Assembly: GCA_025617745.1 (NCBI GenBank)
Contig: CM046853.1
Coordinates: 65,925,981 to 65,989,980 of the forward strand
Source: Heliocidaris erythrogramma
Lineage: Eukaryota > Echinodermata > Echinoidea > Camarodonta > Echinometridae
Direction of reading: 5' to 3'
DNA length: 64,000 nt
Each line of letters opens with the position of its first letter. The stretch's first letter is position 1. Made by a program: the position numbers and the translations under genes. The notes under the pieces were generated by a model, which had not been told where the DNA came from, ran no database searches, and worked only from the letters and a program-made list of their open reading frames with translations. Positions 12,538 through 37,600 of the stretch are shown piece after piece.

Positions 12538-14738
12538 CATGTATTAACAGAGTACAAATGCATAATTTCAACAAAACACATAAGACTACATTGTACAAAT
12601 AATTTTGATCAAGAATTGTGATACGCACATTTAGTGCAAAATATAATTCGATTGAACACGTATGTTCTTACAGTGTCCTTTCCCAGTTTCTCTCTATTAT
12701 TGGGGAACCTAGTTTTAACAAGCTGTGTTTTTCCTTATGTTCTCCCATGATACTGCTTTTTTCTGTTGACTAATGTAAATTTTGCACTTTTGAATACATT
12801 GGAATTGTTATTATGATATCTGTATTCGAAATTTTGAACGATGTATACTTTTCAATTGTAATGTTCATGGCAGATGTATTATTATGAAATAAATTCATTC
12901 ATGCATTCATGTGGCGGTCCCCGCCTTCTGTCCCGACCTCTACGTCCGATTTACCCTCATTTTTCACTGGGGCACTTGGTTCTTTTCATTTCAAACTCAT
13001 TCTTTCGGGATCTGCGTCAGATGGTATCTTACATGTATTCAATTTATTTATTTTTGAGCGGCCAAGAAAGTACTTATATTATAGGAAGGGGGGGGGGGGG
13101 GGGGGTGGGGCTACGCCTATATAAAATGTTCGTTTTATATATATATGACAATGGTGGAGGTACACGATAGTAATACATCAATAAAGACACATTGTTTACT
13201 TTGACTCGTATTTAGGTTTCAAGACAAAAATAAAAATGGTCAACTTTATTAACAACAAATTTACATCTTTATATTCGCCACTGTTACAATGTTTACAATA
13301 TCTAGCACTTATATAAACTCAAAGATTATAGTTCAATATAATTATATGGTCTAAGTGGGGTGTTCAACCTTTAATTTCAATTCTTATTATAATAATTGAT
13401 ATATAAGCTATAACTAAGGGACACTTCTTTAACTTCGATAGACCACTAGTGTCTATATAAGAATTGTATTAACTCAATGGGAGTTTATTTAAGTTTCATT
13501 TAAATCTGTTCTTTCAAAGTTTCATTAATATATAGCCTATTAAAGATGGGGGTCTTCTTAGGTTTCCAGCGTCTTATTCATTCATCATTAGGAGGAGTTC
13601 ATCTTGCATCGTCAATTTCCAGCGTTTAAACTACATGTATACCTTGCTCATTACTTAATCTATAATGGTATATTCCAGCGTCTAATTCCAATCGGTCTTC
13701 CAGGAGTTCCCTGTGCTGACTCCTTCCTAGATTGAGCCCTTCCTCCGGCCCTTCCTAGAGAGAGCGCTTCCTAGACTGAGCGCGCTAGACTGAGTGATTC
13801 CTAGACTGATGATAATTATGAGCCTGTGCGAAGCTAGCTACCTAGAGAGCGCACACAAAGCGCTAAGAAGGCACAAGTATCAAAACTGTGCTAGTTTGTC
13901 ACAGAATATTTCCTTATCTCTAGATAATATAATTCTGATCTACAAGCAAAATATACAATTCAAAAAGAGCATAATTTTTTTGCAATGGAATGATATAAAT
14001 CAATGCACAATAAAAGTTTCATTAATAAATTTAGAATCCAAATACATGAATATATAATCACCAAATCCATTTGCGCTGTGTCCATAATAATTATATTCAC
14101 GCACAGGATCCGCGACATTTTTGTGGAAACAAGCATTTAAGTAAATATCTTATTTTACGATTAATCCTTTGCAACATTCAAGATGGAATATCAGTAGCAC
14201 AAAATATTCACAAATGGCGTCGTATGAACATATAGTATTTCATTCTGTTTCATGAAATATATTGAGAAACAATCAAAGAAAAATATCCTCGAGCATCCGA
14301 ATTACGGATCAGATTTGCTCGTATGCAAATTACGCGCTAACCAAATTACAATGAATTCGCGTCGATAAACGATGCGCTATAAACAATTTCATTTCCTAAA
14401 TACACGGAGCCAGTGTTCAACGATAATCTTATTAAGTTCCTGTCAACCGCATACACAATTCTCGAAGGATAATTATCAAATACTAGGCCTACAACTAAAG
14501 CAAATCAGAATTTTGTAGTCCAAATCATTAGTAGGATTAATATGCAGCAATAACAATTATGATCAGGCTGACGGTAAGTACGGTACATGTATGAGACTAT
14601 AACGCTATAATTATGATTGTAAATCTAACGTACCGTATAGGCATAGGCCTAATCGGTTAGAATTAACTTTAGACTAATTATGAAAACTAAAATTCGCCTA
14701 CGAGGATCGTTACAATAGATATAAAGAGAAATGTAAAA

Positions 14739-14744
<6 letters not shown>

Positions 14745-14770
<26 letters not shown>
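14745..14770 (+). repeat. (GA)n microsatellite
   Basis: Thirteen GA units immediately left of a MITE. Confidence 0.95.
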
Positions 14771-14776
14771 TCCGTC

Positions 14777-14926
14777 CATGGCCCCGTTGCATAAAACATA
14801 CCAATAATGTTAACTCTTCTATCAATGGGAACTACCATGGTAACATCACTCAACAGCCAATCAAAATCAAGGTTTCCATTCGAGTTACCATTGATGGTAA
14901 TGTTACCGTTATGCAACGGGGCCATG
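14777..14926. mobile_element. ~150-bp MITE with CATGGCCCCGTTGCATAA ends
   Basis: CATGGCCCCGTTGCATAA at the left pairs with TTATGCAACGGGGCCATG at the right. The inner CAGCCAATCAAAATCAAGG resembles the 6697 family. Confidence 0.85.
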
Positions 14927-15775
14927 ACTTTGACCGACGCCGTTCATAAGCTATAACACAGCCGTAGTTTTCTTCTCAAAATAATGGTGGTTGGGAAAGC
15001 AGAGCACTTTTGTGAATAGTTTTATTTATTCATGCACTGCCTCTGAATATTTGGCTTTACATTTCGTTACTGTTTTGTTCTTCCGAAGGGTGTTCATTTC
15101 CTTCCTATGTTATAACTCTCTCTATTAATATTGTTATGTGATAATAAGACCAATCTTACATTTATCAATAACTTATCAATACCTAGACAGGAAGTTCATA
15201 TGTTTACAAACTTCACACTTTCATCAGAAAATATTACTCATACAACTGCCAACTAAAGATGTGACGCAATGGTCACTTTGTTCCTCTTATTCACAACACC
15301 ACTCCTTCCAGATAACAGCCCCACTCCTCAATACTGAGTAAAAGTTATGAGTACGTACTTATGGTCATTTGGTCAAGGACTCAACGTTGACCAACTCCCA
15401 ATAGAGAGTTTACTCATTATAAAAGGGGTTCACTTCAGGTGTCAGGACTCGAGTGAGATTTATTACAGAGTAGATTCCAGTCATCGTGAGAGTACCATCA
15501 GACTTGCTCTAGGCTTCATTATTATTCATCTATATCTTCATGTTTAAATATACTTCATCTGAATAAATGTTATGCTCTATTGTAACTGACGTTGTATCAC
15601 CAGTTCATCATGTACTCTCTTTATACTCAAGAAAGTAAATAGTAATTAAACAGATCCCTACACAGCAATATGCCACAATGCCCTTTACTTTGTCATTTTT
15701 TTATACTTCTATCGCATTAGATTCACCAAGTTTCTTTACTATATTTACTTGTAAAGCACATGGAGGAGACACCCC

Positions 15776-15845
15776 CGTATCGTGCACTATTATTATTCTT
15801 AATTCTTTTCCGACAGCCTGAGCAAATTCAAAATTGCTGTGTTTT
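15776..15845 (-). pseudogene. Extra degenerate copy of the amidase A last-exon tail and 3' UTR
   Basis: Read on the minus strand, this block contains GCTCAGGCTGTCGGAAAA and, further on, CACGATACGG. These match GCTCAGGCTGTAGAGAAAA and the 3' UTR CATATACGATACGG of the real last exon, 125 bp upstream. It has no open frame and follows the stop codon. It is the counterpart of the multi-copy array behind gene B. Confidence 0.7.
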
Positions 15846-15873
15846 AAAACCAACCTAGGACAGACCTGTAAGT

Positions 15874-15879
15874 TTTATT
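15874..15879 (-). terminator. Candidate polyadenylation signal AATAAA of amidase gene A
   Basis: AATAAA on the minus strand lies about 31 nt after the TAA stop, giving a very short 3' UTR. The stop context itself also contains AATAAA. Not verified by transcripts. Confidence 0.4.
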
Positions 15880-15909
15880 GCTTCTATTTCCGTATCGTAT
15901 ATGTGTTCT

Positions 15910-28030
<12,121 letters not shown>

Positions 28031-30593
28031 CGTTTTTCTTATTATATTCGTACTCCAAAATGTATTGAGGTCAAATCCACAACTAAGCTCCGTGGCACGG
28101 TTGTCCTTTATAATACAGGCCTACACGGGCTACAACCGCATATATGCAGTATTCAGTGAGAATATTTAGTGCGTTATAAGTGCGTGAAACACGGCGAAAT
28201 AACGTACTTAACGTATACCTACTTTATTCACGTTCGTGTTCAAAGATAATAATAGGTATCTTACTCTTTACCATTTATGTATATTATATGATATATTTAT
28301 AGATATATAAGTAGGTCTGTATGCCTAATGCACGTGCACAATATTCGGGTGTATTACTATTGAAGAGTAGGCTATTATGTGCATATTTAATTTGGATGGA
28401 ATCTGCCCGGTCCACCCTCTCCATGTTTCGCAGGGCCGATCAACATATTCGTGTGGGCAATCAATAGTGAGCTTTCGAATGTGTGGACTTGAACGCCGTC
28501 TGAGATTTTCCCAGCTACGTTGGACTGCTTTGTGTCAGCTGCATACCGCGCTTTGTGCAAGAACGGCTCACCCGTCCAATGGCTTCTCCCTCGTCCACTA
28601 GTCAGATCGAGAACGCGTCAAACATGGTTTTGCCGTCTTCTCTAAAACGTGAACCTCCTTCACCCATTGTTAGCTTCATGCTTCACCTACTGTGTATGCA
28701 GTCAACACAAAGCAGTCCATTGTCGCTGGGACGATCTAGGACGGCGTTTCTAGTTGACATATCCGAAAACTCATTAATGCTTGCTCTTGTCTGCAACGTC
28801 AAAAGTTCAGTGACTCAAGACTTGTTGTTGTTGTTTTTTTGTGCATTTAACAGCGTTCATTCAATAAAGAATATTTACGCCTTTTCTTTTCTTGTTTTTT
28901 TTTACCACATTTTGATAAAAGGTATGGGTTTTTTTAAGGAAAAGAACCCCCCCCCCCCAAAAAAAAAAAAAAAAAAAAAATAGAGACTAGATGTACACGT
29001 AACATCGACATATCGTTTAGCTTTTCCCTTCATTTTCATTTTCTTTGTCTGCTCCTTCTCGGCTTCTTCCTTTTTCTTTTTCTTTTTTTTTTTTTTTTGG
29101 TTAATATATTTGTTAATTTTTTTTTTCATAATAAAACGAAAATAAGCCAAAGAGGAAAAACAAGTAAAAGCAAACAAAAAACTGGGGAGAAAACTACATT
29201 TTACAAGATTCATATAGCTTGTGCGGTTTACTACAAAGCAAATTTTTATTTTCTATTACTATAACATACTTGTCCCTATTTGCATCCATACTTAAACTCA
29301 GTCATGCACGTGATTCATATAATACATGTACTAATATATAAATTTAGAATAAGTTGGGTCTTTACTTAAGTGTTTTTTTTTTAATTAAAGTAATAAATAC
29401 AGTAATTGTCACCACGACATATATATTTTTTTCCTGATTGGGTGCGCGAAATTGACGATGAGAAACTGTTCGGACAAGTGTCAAATAGGCATGGAAGTGC
29501 ACCAATGAAATCTGATGCTTATTTTGTAATTTGTATCAGTACAAAATTTAATAGAAAGAGAAACAAACAAACTACCAAACCAAACAGAGGTGATAGAAAA
29601 AAGGGACAAACAACCAAACTCTTGAGTCGGAAAAACCCCTCTCCTGCACCCGTACCGAAGTGCGGGGTTGCGGCTATACCCCGTCGATGAGCAACGAGAG
29701 CTCATCAACGTCGGTGAAATCTTGATCTTTCCTGGGGAAAGCCGCCTTTAAACTACCTAGCCTATGGGGAAAGACAGTCACAGGGCCCTTGCGGAAGGGA
29801 GTTCTTCTTCCTCTGTCTTCATCGCGAAAATCGATGACTAATTGACTATTATGTGAAAATTCCAAGGGGGGGGGGGATATCGATTGCATGTCATTTGACC
29901 AAAATTTGTCCCTGCATTCTCCATCGTTTTATGCCTATATTTCGTATTGTTAAATAATTATGATGACAAAACTGTGTGTGAGTTAATAAAGTTAGAATAC
30001 TGAGAAATACTCCTTTTTTCTTTACAGACCTATTTGCAAGCTGTTTTATTTTTTTAGTTAATGTTTAATGAAATAAGCAGGGAGATTCAAGGAATCAATA
30101 GACCCTTTTCTCTCTTCTCTAATCATTTTTTTTAAATTATTATTTAATTATTATTTTTAAGTATATATAATACACTGTTTATATACAAATACATATTATA
30201 TAATATATAGAAATATTGGAAGTCTTAGCTCCTCGAATAGCTGAGTAACTGATGAACTAGCAGGGGCGCATGGGCCTGGGGTAGTACAAATTTGGCCTCT
30301 GAGCCGCCCACAACTAATCAACAGCCGCGAAGGAGACTTTCTCCAACCGTTGACCAATAAAAGATACTGGCCCCAGTATCCGATTTGCTGCAAGATTTCC
30401 GATTCCAATGCGTTTGTATTCTTTCTCTTTTGATTATCATATCTGAGAGAGAGAGAGAAAGAGAGTGGGGGAACGGTCGTTGGTTCCCTTTTTTGTGTAT
30501 GACAATCAAATTGCTTGCATATAGGTTAGTAAATGTAACGTGTAAGAAGGACATTTTGGGCTCGAATAAAATCAAGTGCTGTGCAGAAGGTGG

Positions 30594-30912
30594 TTAGTAG
30601 GGGTATAAGTGTACCCTTTTAGTTCTAATGACAAAGTTGACCAAAGCCCGTTGGTGAGCAGGGTTAGAAGAACTCAAAAGAGAAGCTATTGCATTTTCAT
30701 TTTCTATGCCAGTTTCCGTTATTAACAAGGCTCTCTCTATAATATAGAGGGGGCACTTACACAAGAAGTGGTTAACTGTTTCGTGTCGTGCTCGCAGTTT
30801 GAGCAATATCCGGTCTCATGTTGATTCAGTTCAAATAAATTAGCGTTCAGACCCAAGTTCCCCATTCTTAACCGATGAAGAATGGTTTCGCTATATCTAC
30901 ATTGTTTAAATA
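30594..30912 (-). pseudogene. Remnant of a non-LTR retrotransposon ORF2 C-terminus
   Basis: Minus-strand translation gives ETILHRLRMGNLGLNANLFE, then GYCSNCEHD, and after a one-base frameshift ETVNHFLCKCPLYIIERALL. That is the C-terminal RNase H-to-zinc-finger pattern (RLR.G...LN, C..C, ETV.HFL..CP.Y..R) of LINE proteins. No upstream reverse transcriptase was recognised, so it is a broken fragment. Confidence 0.75.
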
Positions 30913-30943
30913 ACATATAAATGTTTCGGTAGATATCTGTGGT

Positions 30944-31193
30944 CTAGTTCTGGACGTTAGTAATTATTTTGTCCGTAGAACCCACCGATGGTAGAAACCC
31001 CATGTGCGTGTACCCGGTGTAGAACCAGGGCGGTGGAAGAGAGACGGCGTCCTTTGTTTTGTTTGGGAGAGTAAATCAGAGGACTTCGCACCGTCTCTCT
31101 TCCACCTCCCTGGTTCTACGCCGGGTGCACGCACATGGGGTTCTACCATCGGTGGGTTCTACGGACAAAATAATTACAAACGTCCAGAACTAG
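30944..31193. mobile_element. 250-bp near-perfect palindrome (foldback MITE)
   Basis: The left arm starts CTAGTTCTGGACGTTAGTAA and the right arm ends TTACAAACGTCCAGAACTAG. About 105 bp of each arm pairs with few mismatches, with a short loop near 31050-31080. Reading either strand gives nearly the same peptide around RVPGVEPGRWKRDG, a result of the symmetry rather than coding. Confidence 0.9.
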
Positions 31194-31366
31194 CCTAAGT
31201 GGTCTGGGTTTTTTTTTTTTTTTTTTTTGCTCAACACTTCAAGCATATACCCTGCTTTTTCATAAAAGTGTATTGGCCAAATGATTGATGTTGTAGATGG
31301 TTCTTGATAAAGTTGAGTTCTGGTCAGGTCATGCGATTTCGTTGTCTTAAAGAAACTATCTCAAAG

Positions 31367-31566
31367 CAATAGAGCGCTTCGGTAATGTATGCAAATTTTA
31401 TACATACTTTTCAAACAAAGGTTGTTCTTGACAACCTGAAAGCTTGCCGGACATAGCAACAAATAATGTGTGCAAACTGGATTCCAAGCATTGAGGCTCA
31501 TTTATAAACAGCAGCTCAGAGAATATATGTGCATAAATTTGTATACATTACGGAAGCGGTCTATTG
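31367..31566. mobile_element. 200-bp MITE just upstream of amidase B
   Basis: CAATAGAGCGCTTCGGTAAT and ATTACGGAAGCGGTCTATTG are inverted ends, with TATGCAAATTTTATAC / GCATAAATTTGTATAC inside. Its right edge is 98 bp from the ATG of gene B, so it may lie in the 5' UTR or core promoter. Confidence 0.85.
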
Positions 31567-31663
31567 ATTGTGAACGACCTCTAAGTAAATGAGGTTAATT
31601 GATGTACGGTATATCTATCGCAGAAAGAAGTGCCTATTCCAACTTTACCAGTGCTGAATCAAG

Positions 31664-34600
31664 ATGGCGTCAGACAAGACAGACCAACATCAAATCCACA
31701 GCAAGGGTGAGAAACCTTTTTAAAAGATCATTATCTTTTTCAGTAATATTTTGCCGTTAGATTCGGTTTTACAAATACTCCAATTTTGACATCTAAAATT
31801 TCACACCGGGAATAAAACAGATAAATAAATGATGCACTGTTGAGATTATTGTTTTTACACCAAAATGTGGTGCGAATACTCTCTAAATCTGTGGTCACGT
31901 TTTATGTCACACTCTGTTACCAGTGTGAACAATTTCTGCACATATATGCTGTGAAAGTATTCTAGTTCCACTCGGTTGTGCGGATACTCTGACAGTATAT
32001 AATACAGTACTGGCCAAAATTATTAGAACACTTGCTGGAAATCACCAAGTTGATATCGATTTGTTTTATCAATACTGTGTTTGATATATCCGCATTTTCT
32101 GGATTCTGAATTTGTAATATAGGGTACAACCAAATCATAACTTATGAAAGATCTGGGTCACTAGTCCATATTTTTGGGGGTAAAATTTCGGTATCTTTCT
32201 TTACCCACAAACAGCTTGCATTAAAAAAGAAGCACCCAGATTTCAAATAATGATGGGGGGTCACCCCTAATGGGCCAGGATTAAGAACTTGAACCTTATC
32301 AACAAAACTTAGGACTCTTGAATGAAAAAATGACTGACAAAGTAACTCACAGAAATCACTTTATAATGAACTTCTGAAATGCTAAAAAAAGTGTTTAAGC
32401 TTTGAAAAAATGACTGAAGAAAGAAATGCCAAGCTGTAATGGCCGTATGTAATGGGAAGGGGTATTGAAGAGATTTGACTGGAGGTTTGCTTATACAGGA
32501 CATCATGATAGTCTGGCGATACACAAATACTTCATTCTACAACCAGAAGTTGTGGTAATAAAGAACGAGATATTGATAAACATTACATTTGATCATTTTA
32601 TGAAGCCTTATAGGCGACATATTGAACTTTTTGTGTCTAACGGAGTGATTTATTCTGTGTCTCTCTATATATTTAATCTCCGTCGCAGAACTTTTTGAAC
32701 TAAAATAGTTCAAAGCGGTCTGCGACGGATATTAAAAATATAGAGAGACACAGAATAAATCACTCCGTATATATATAGTGATGTATGTGTATTCGTCCGT
32801 ATAGAATTATACAGCTGTCCATCCGTCGTGAATCCCACCATGGAGCAACTGGCCGATATTGCAACAGATCTCGGCTTTCACATGGACGTCGAGGAACTTA
32901 AGGTATAAGGACTTAAGCAGATTCTTGGATACTATTATGTGTATCATGTGTATATCGTTGGTCTAGCCATTTAGGGGAACTAGTCATTTTGGGGAGGGCA
33001 CCCGGGGGGGGGGGGGCACTCAGATATATGGGTGTATATGCGTGTCCATGGGTTTTCAAAATACCCTCTAAACAGGTTTTATACTTGGATGAAAAAAGAC
33101 CCCTAAACGAGGATTTTTGCGCGGTTTTTCATCATCCAACCCCCTAAACAGGTTTGACCCCCTAAACGCGTTCGGCCAGATTAGTCAAAAGCACCCCTTT
33201 TTGTTGAAAATCAGCGTTTTTGGACCCCTTAAAGGGAGCGACAAGTCGCAATCTATGGGCGCTTTTACAGTTGGCTGCTCCTTTCTCTGGATCAAAGTTC
33301 AAAGCGACTTCAATTTATCGTGCGCAGCTAATAAAAGTTCGCACATTGACCAAAATTTGAGTAAATAAGATCGCGCGTTCTTTATTCCAGTATTTGAATC
33401 TCATTGGTCGGTTGCGTATGGAGGGATTCGAGTTAACCATCGCGCGAGGAATCCGGCAATAACATTCCTTCGGTAGCGCACGATTGGACCTGATTGTATC
33501 CGAATTTCCCCGAGTCAGGCCAACTGGTCAGGCCCATGGATTACGACTTAACGCGTAACGCGCGTTACGCGTTCCGCCTGAAAAAAGGACCCCTTTTACG
33601 CGTTTTCTTGGACGCGCATGTGTACACCCATATATCTGAGTGGCCCCCCGGGGGAAGGCACTGGTCTTAAAATGGATGAAATGCGAGAGCACAATGCCAT
33701 CGAGTGAGGAGAAGAGTTGGAAAGGGATTATCTCCTTCACTTTCTTTTTTTTTTTCTCTCTCTCTGTCTATTTAATTGCTTTTCTTTTCTTTTTTTTGCC
33801 AATGAATTGGAAGTGCTCGTGTTATTGAGTGATTATCAAATTCAGTTTCTGAAAGTCCTAGAGCTTTAACATGCATTTTTCATTAAAACAAACTTGTAAC
33901 AAACGTTGTTTTTTTTTTTTTTACAAAATCGGTCTTAGATCATCAATTTCTCTCTTCAAACGCCCCTTTCCCAACATCAGTCTGCTTCCTCTTTTTATAA
34001 ATTTGTATTGCATTCTTTGTATTAATCAGACTTTTGTTTTGTACTGATTTAAACAGCTTGTACGAATCATAATAATGTCTTGATGTTAATGTGCATTGCA
34101 TTGGAATAAATATATTTCAGACTTCCCATAAGAAAACAAAACAAATTAATCATAGAAATATATTATAATAAGAACTAACATTCGCACTTTCATACTCTTT
34201 TACAGGTATACCAAATGATGATGAAAGGGAGTATCGATGCTATAAATAGCATCGAACGGTTGGTAGAACCGACGTTGACGACCAAATACCCTCGACTACC
34301 AGGCAATACACCGTCCAAAGAAGATAACCCTTATAATGCTTGGTAAATATGAGAAGAACCCCCCACCCCCACGCACAGATGGGGTCATCCCTATAGCTAG
34401 AAGGTCCGAAAGTTAGCGGGTCCGATAGACCGACACCCAATAGATAGAAGGTTCCATAGACCGAATGTACGAGAGGGTCCAGTAGACAGAAGGTTCTATA
34501 GACCGAATCGGCAGGAGGGTCCGATAGTCCGAAGGTTCTATAGATCGAATGACCAACGGGTCCGATAGTCAGAAGGTCCGATAGATAGAAGGTTCGATAG

Positions 34601-37600
34601 ACCGAATGTACGAGAGGGTTGCAATAGACAGAAGGTTCTATAGACCGAATCGGCAAAAAGGGTCCGATAGTCCGAAGGTTCAGTAGGGGTCCGATAGTTA
34701 GAAGGTCCGATAGACCGACAATAAATACGTAAAAAGGGTAAAATAGTGGATAAAATGATAAGTGGGTAAAATATGTGGTTAAAATAAGTGGGGGCGTTCC
34801 AACCAAAGAAAAAGAAAAAAAGGAATAGGTTGAAAAGGAAAGAAGAACAGAAATGAAAAGAAGAGAAATTAATATAAAAGAAGAAATCAGAAAGGAAAGA
34901 GAAAACAAAAAAATAAAAACTTCGCTCACTAGCATTATTAGGGTTATTTACCAATGCCCATTATATTTTCATTATTGATATTAATTATTTATTAATATAA
35001 TCGCCATATTTATGTATATAAACCTATGCAATTATATTAATAAGTCATATTCTTATGGAAGTTATTTGGTTTGCATCTTGAATCTCTAGCGAATGTTATG
35101 CTATTTTACTAATCAAAGAATGTTAGCAACATATAACTGAAAAGAATCGAGCGGCAAGTTGACCTAAAGAGGCTAAAGAGATGAATTTTCAGAAATAATG
35201 GCATGTGACCAATAGTCTCTTCCCAATATGAGAACGAAAGATGCCGATAACATGTTACACAGATTATGAGAACGGAATAACAATACGCTAGAACCTATTC
35301 TCAGGATACAAAATTATTTTTTTTCTCTCTCTCTCTCTCTCGTTCGCTCGCTTTGCTCGCTCATACAATCAAGAAACTAGACCTAGATTGTTTCTTGCAG
35401 CAAGCACCTCTTACGTCCTGCAGCAACAAGAAGCCCGAATATCATAATATTCGGGCAGTGAGGTATCCCACTATTCTCGAATTCCCCCACCCCCCTCCCC
35501 CCAAAATGGTATAATTTACCCGACAGAGTCCACATACTAAAATCTGCCACAAGATAGTAGTATGGGTGTAGTCGATGAACATTCAAAAAAGTATAAAAGC
35601 TGACATCATAGCTGGTAGGAAAATATCACCTGAAACCCCCCCCCCCCCCCCCCAAAAAAAAAAAAAAAAAAAATGGAAATCTCCCCCTCCCAAGGTGGTA
35701 GGGCCTAATGGAAACAATTTCATTTTTATCGGGCAGAATCTTTTGTTAGAATCTTATCTTTTGTTACATTTAATGAAAATTCAACTATAAAGTGTGCCCC
35801 CATAAAATTTCTTTGTTTAAAATTAAAATAACACTTGTGTTTGAAGGGGACGCCCTTTCCTAAGCTTGCTCCACTAGAAAAAAAAAATGCTTCGGGCATG
35901 ATGGGCCTCGGGGCTTTAGTGTGTACCATATAATTAGATTTCCATGTTTCAATGGTCAGCGTTCCCCATTGCCAATGCATCGGTTTAGTGGCAAAATTAA
36001 CCAGGGGGCTGAGCTGCATGGGTGGACCACCCCCGCCCCACGGTGATGATGATGATGCTCTGTTAAAAATACTTTTAACATATTGAAAATTTATAAAACA
36101 AAACAAAACTTGAAAATAAGTTCCCCATTTTTTTTTTTTTTTTTTGGGGGGGGGGGGGGGGAGGAGGTTGGGCCTACAGACCTAGTGCATCGGTTTATTA
36201 TAATACACATAGAAAAAGATAAGGCATTAAAAAACTTATTGTATTCACTTATTTTACCGTTTTTACGTTATTGTCGGTCTATCGGACCTTCTAACTATCG
36301 GACCCCTACTGAACCTTCGGACTATCGGACCCTTTTGCCGATTCGGTCTATAGAACCTTCTGTCTATCGGACCTTCTGACTATCGGACCCCGTTGGACAT
36401 TCGATCTATAGAACCTTCGGACTATCGGACCCTCCGCCGATTCGGTCTATAGAACCGTCTGTCTATTGGACCCTGTCGTACATTCGGTCTATCGAACCTT
36501 CTATCTATTGGGTGTCGGTCTATCGGGCCCGCTAACTATCGGACCTTCTAGCTATAGGGCTGTAACCGCACAGATACCTTCTGTTATTGTTGTTTGTTTT
36601 TTGTTGTTGTTGTCTTTTTTTGTTGGTTTGTTTTTTACAAACATAATATTATTGCTATTTAGCTAGTACATTAATACGGAATAAAATATTAAGACCTACT
36701 TATCAACTCGATTATTATATACCAGTAACACAATTCAGTTGACAAAATTACATCTGCTGCAGCTGACAACGGAAAGAGGGAGGAAAGATAAGGTACATGG
36801 AACGTCTATACATCGTTAGTAGCACGGAAATAGAAAGGATGTAAGCGTATGCATCTCGTATATAAAGTATTCAAAACGGACAAAGCGTTTGTATCTGGGA
36901 TGTATCTCGTATATTTAGGATGTCATCCACTTCCATCCGCTTTCATCCGCTAGGCTTCCGATGAACATCCGTTTAACATCCCCGCTACATACTACCCACG
37001 TCCGTTCTTTTCCGTTCTGTTTTCGCCAATTTTCGCCAATTTTGTCCATTTCTGGAGCGGATGAAAACGGATGGAGCCACCCCCGAAATTTTGCTCGTCC
37101 GCTGTGTCCTTTTTTGCATACCGGTACGTTTTGTGTCCATCGGCCAGTGGGACCGGGCCAGTGCGGTTAGGTAATCCGGTAACTCCTTGGTATTGCCATT
37201 GAGAAACAGGCGAGAGGCCAGCAGACATATCTAGTCAGTACGGTAGAGCATTGGCGGATCCAGGGGGGGGGGGGCACTTTTAGAGTGAGGACCTTTTTTT
37301 TTTTGCTTGTCAGGGAATTACGGAGGGAAACTGGACCCCCATAACCCCTTACTGAGCGATTTTTGAAGGTTTGGCGAAAAAAATTTTTTTGTCCCTAATC
37401 TAATCTAAGAGTATTCTAATCATAATTATAATGTATCCACGATGACAATTCTTACCAGGATATGTATTATAGCTATGTGTAGAAAATAACAGATAACTGA
37501 TTCATTTCTTACCTGAAAACGTTGTTCTGATCAGGATCCGTAGATGTGAGATTCGTGGTGCCGATAGTGGTAAATTGGCAGGCAAAAGAATAGCCATTAA

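Larger units (their letters stand above)
9983..15909. other. Spacer between PDIA5-like and amidase A genes; no gene seen
   Basis: PDIA5 lies on its left and transcribes away from it, while amidase A ends at its right. Frames here are short and unlike known proteins. It holds an incomplete G-tract element (10435-10480), a 33-bp direct repeat (11515-11580), an element with inverted ends (12277-12537), further G runs near 13088, a GA microsatellite (14745-14770), a MITE (14777-14926) and otherwise unremarkable AT-rich sequence. Confidence 0.7.
28031..31663. promoter_or_regulatory. Head-to-head spacer between amidase genes A and B
   Basis: The 3.6 kb between the two divergent starts must hold the 5' flanks of both genes. 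No obvious TATA pair or shared core promoter was seen. It contains an inverted repeat pair (about 28490-28550 against 28690-28757), A/T and C runs near 28950-29100, a LINE remnant (30594-30912), a palindrome (30944-31193) and a MITE (31367-31566). The size argues against a compact bidirectional promoter. Confidence 0.5.

Noticed and set aside
12213-12628. Several Gly/Pro-rich frames
   Set aside because: Translation of G runs in a MITE.
28555-28983. 142-codon plus-strand frame in the amidase spacer
   Set aside because: No family resemblance, ends in poly-C/poly-A, and part of it is an inverted repeat with upstream sequence.
30964-31198. Two overlapping frames (RVPGVEPGRWKRDG) on opposite strands that look like a conserved peptide
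   Set aside because: The similarity is forced by the palindrome; both strands give the same text.
34240-34935. 231-codon minus-strand frame with repeated IGPSDYRT-like units
   Set aside because: It reads through the repeated arm of the foldback element and amidase B exon 3 in antisense; the repeats explain it.
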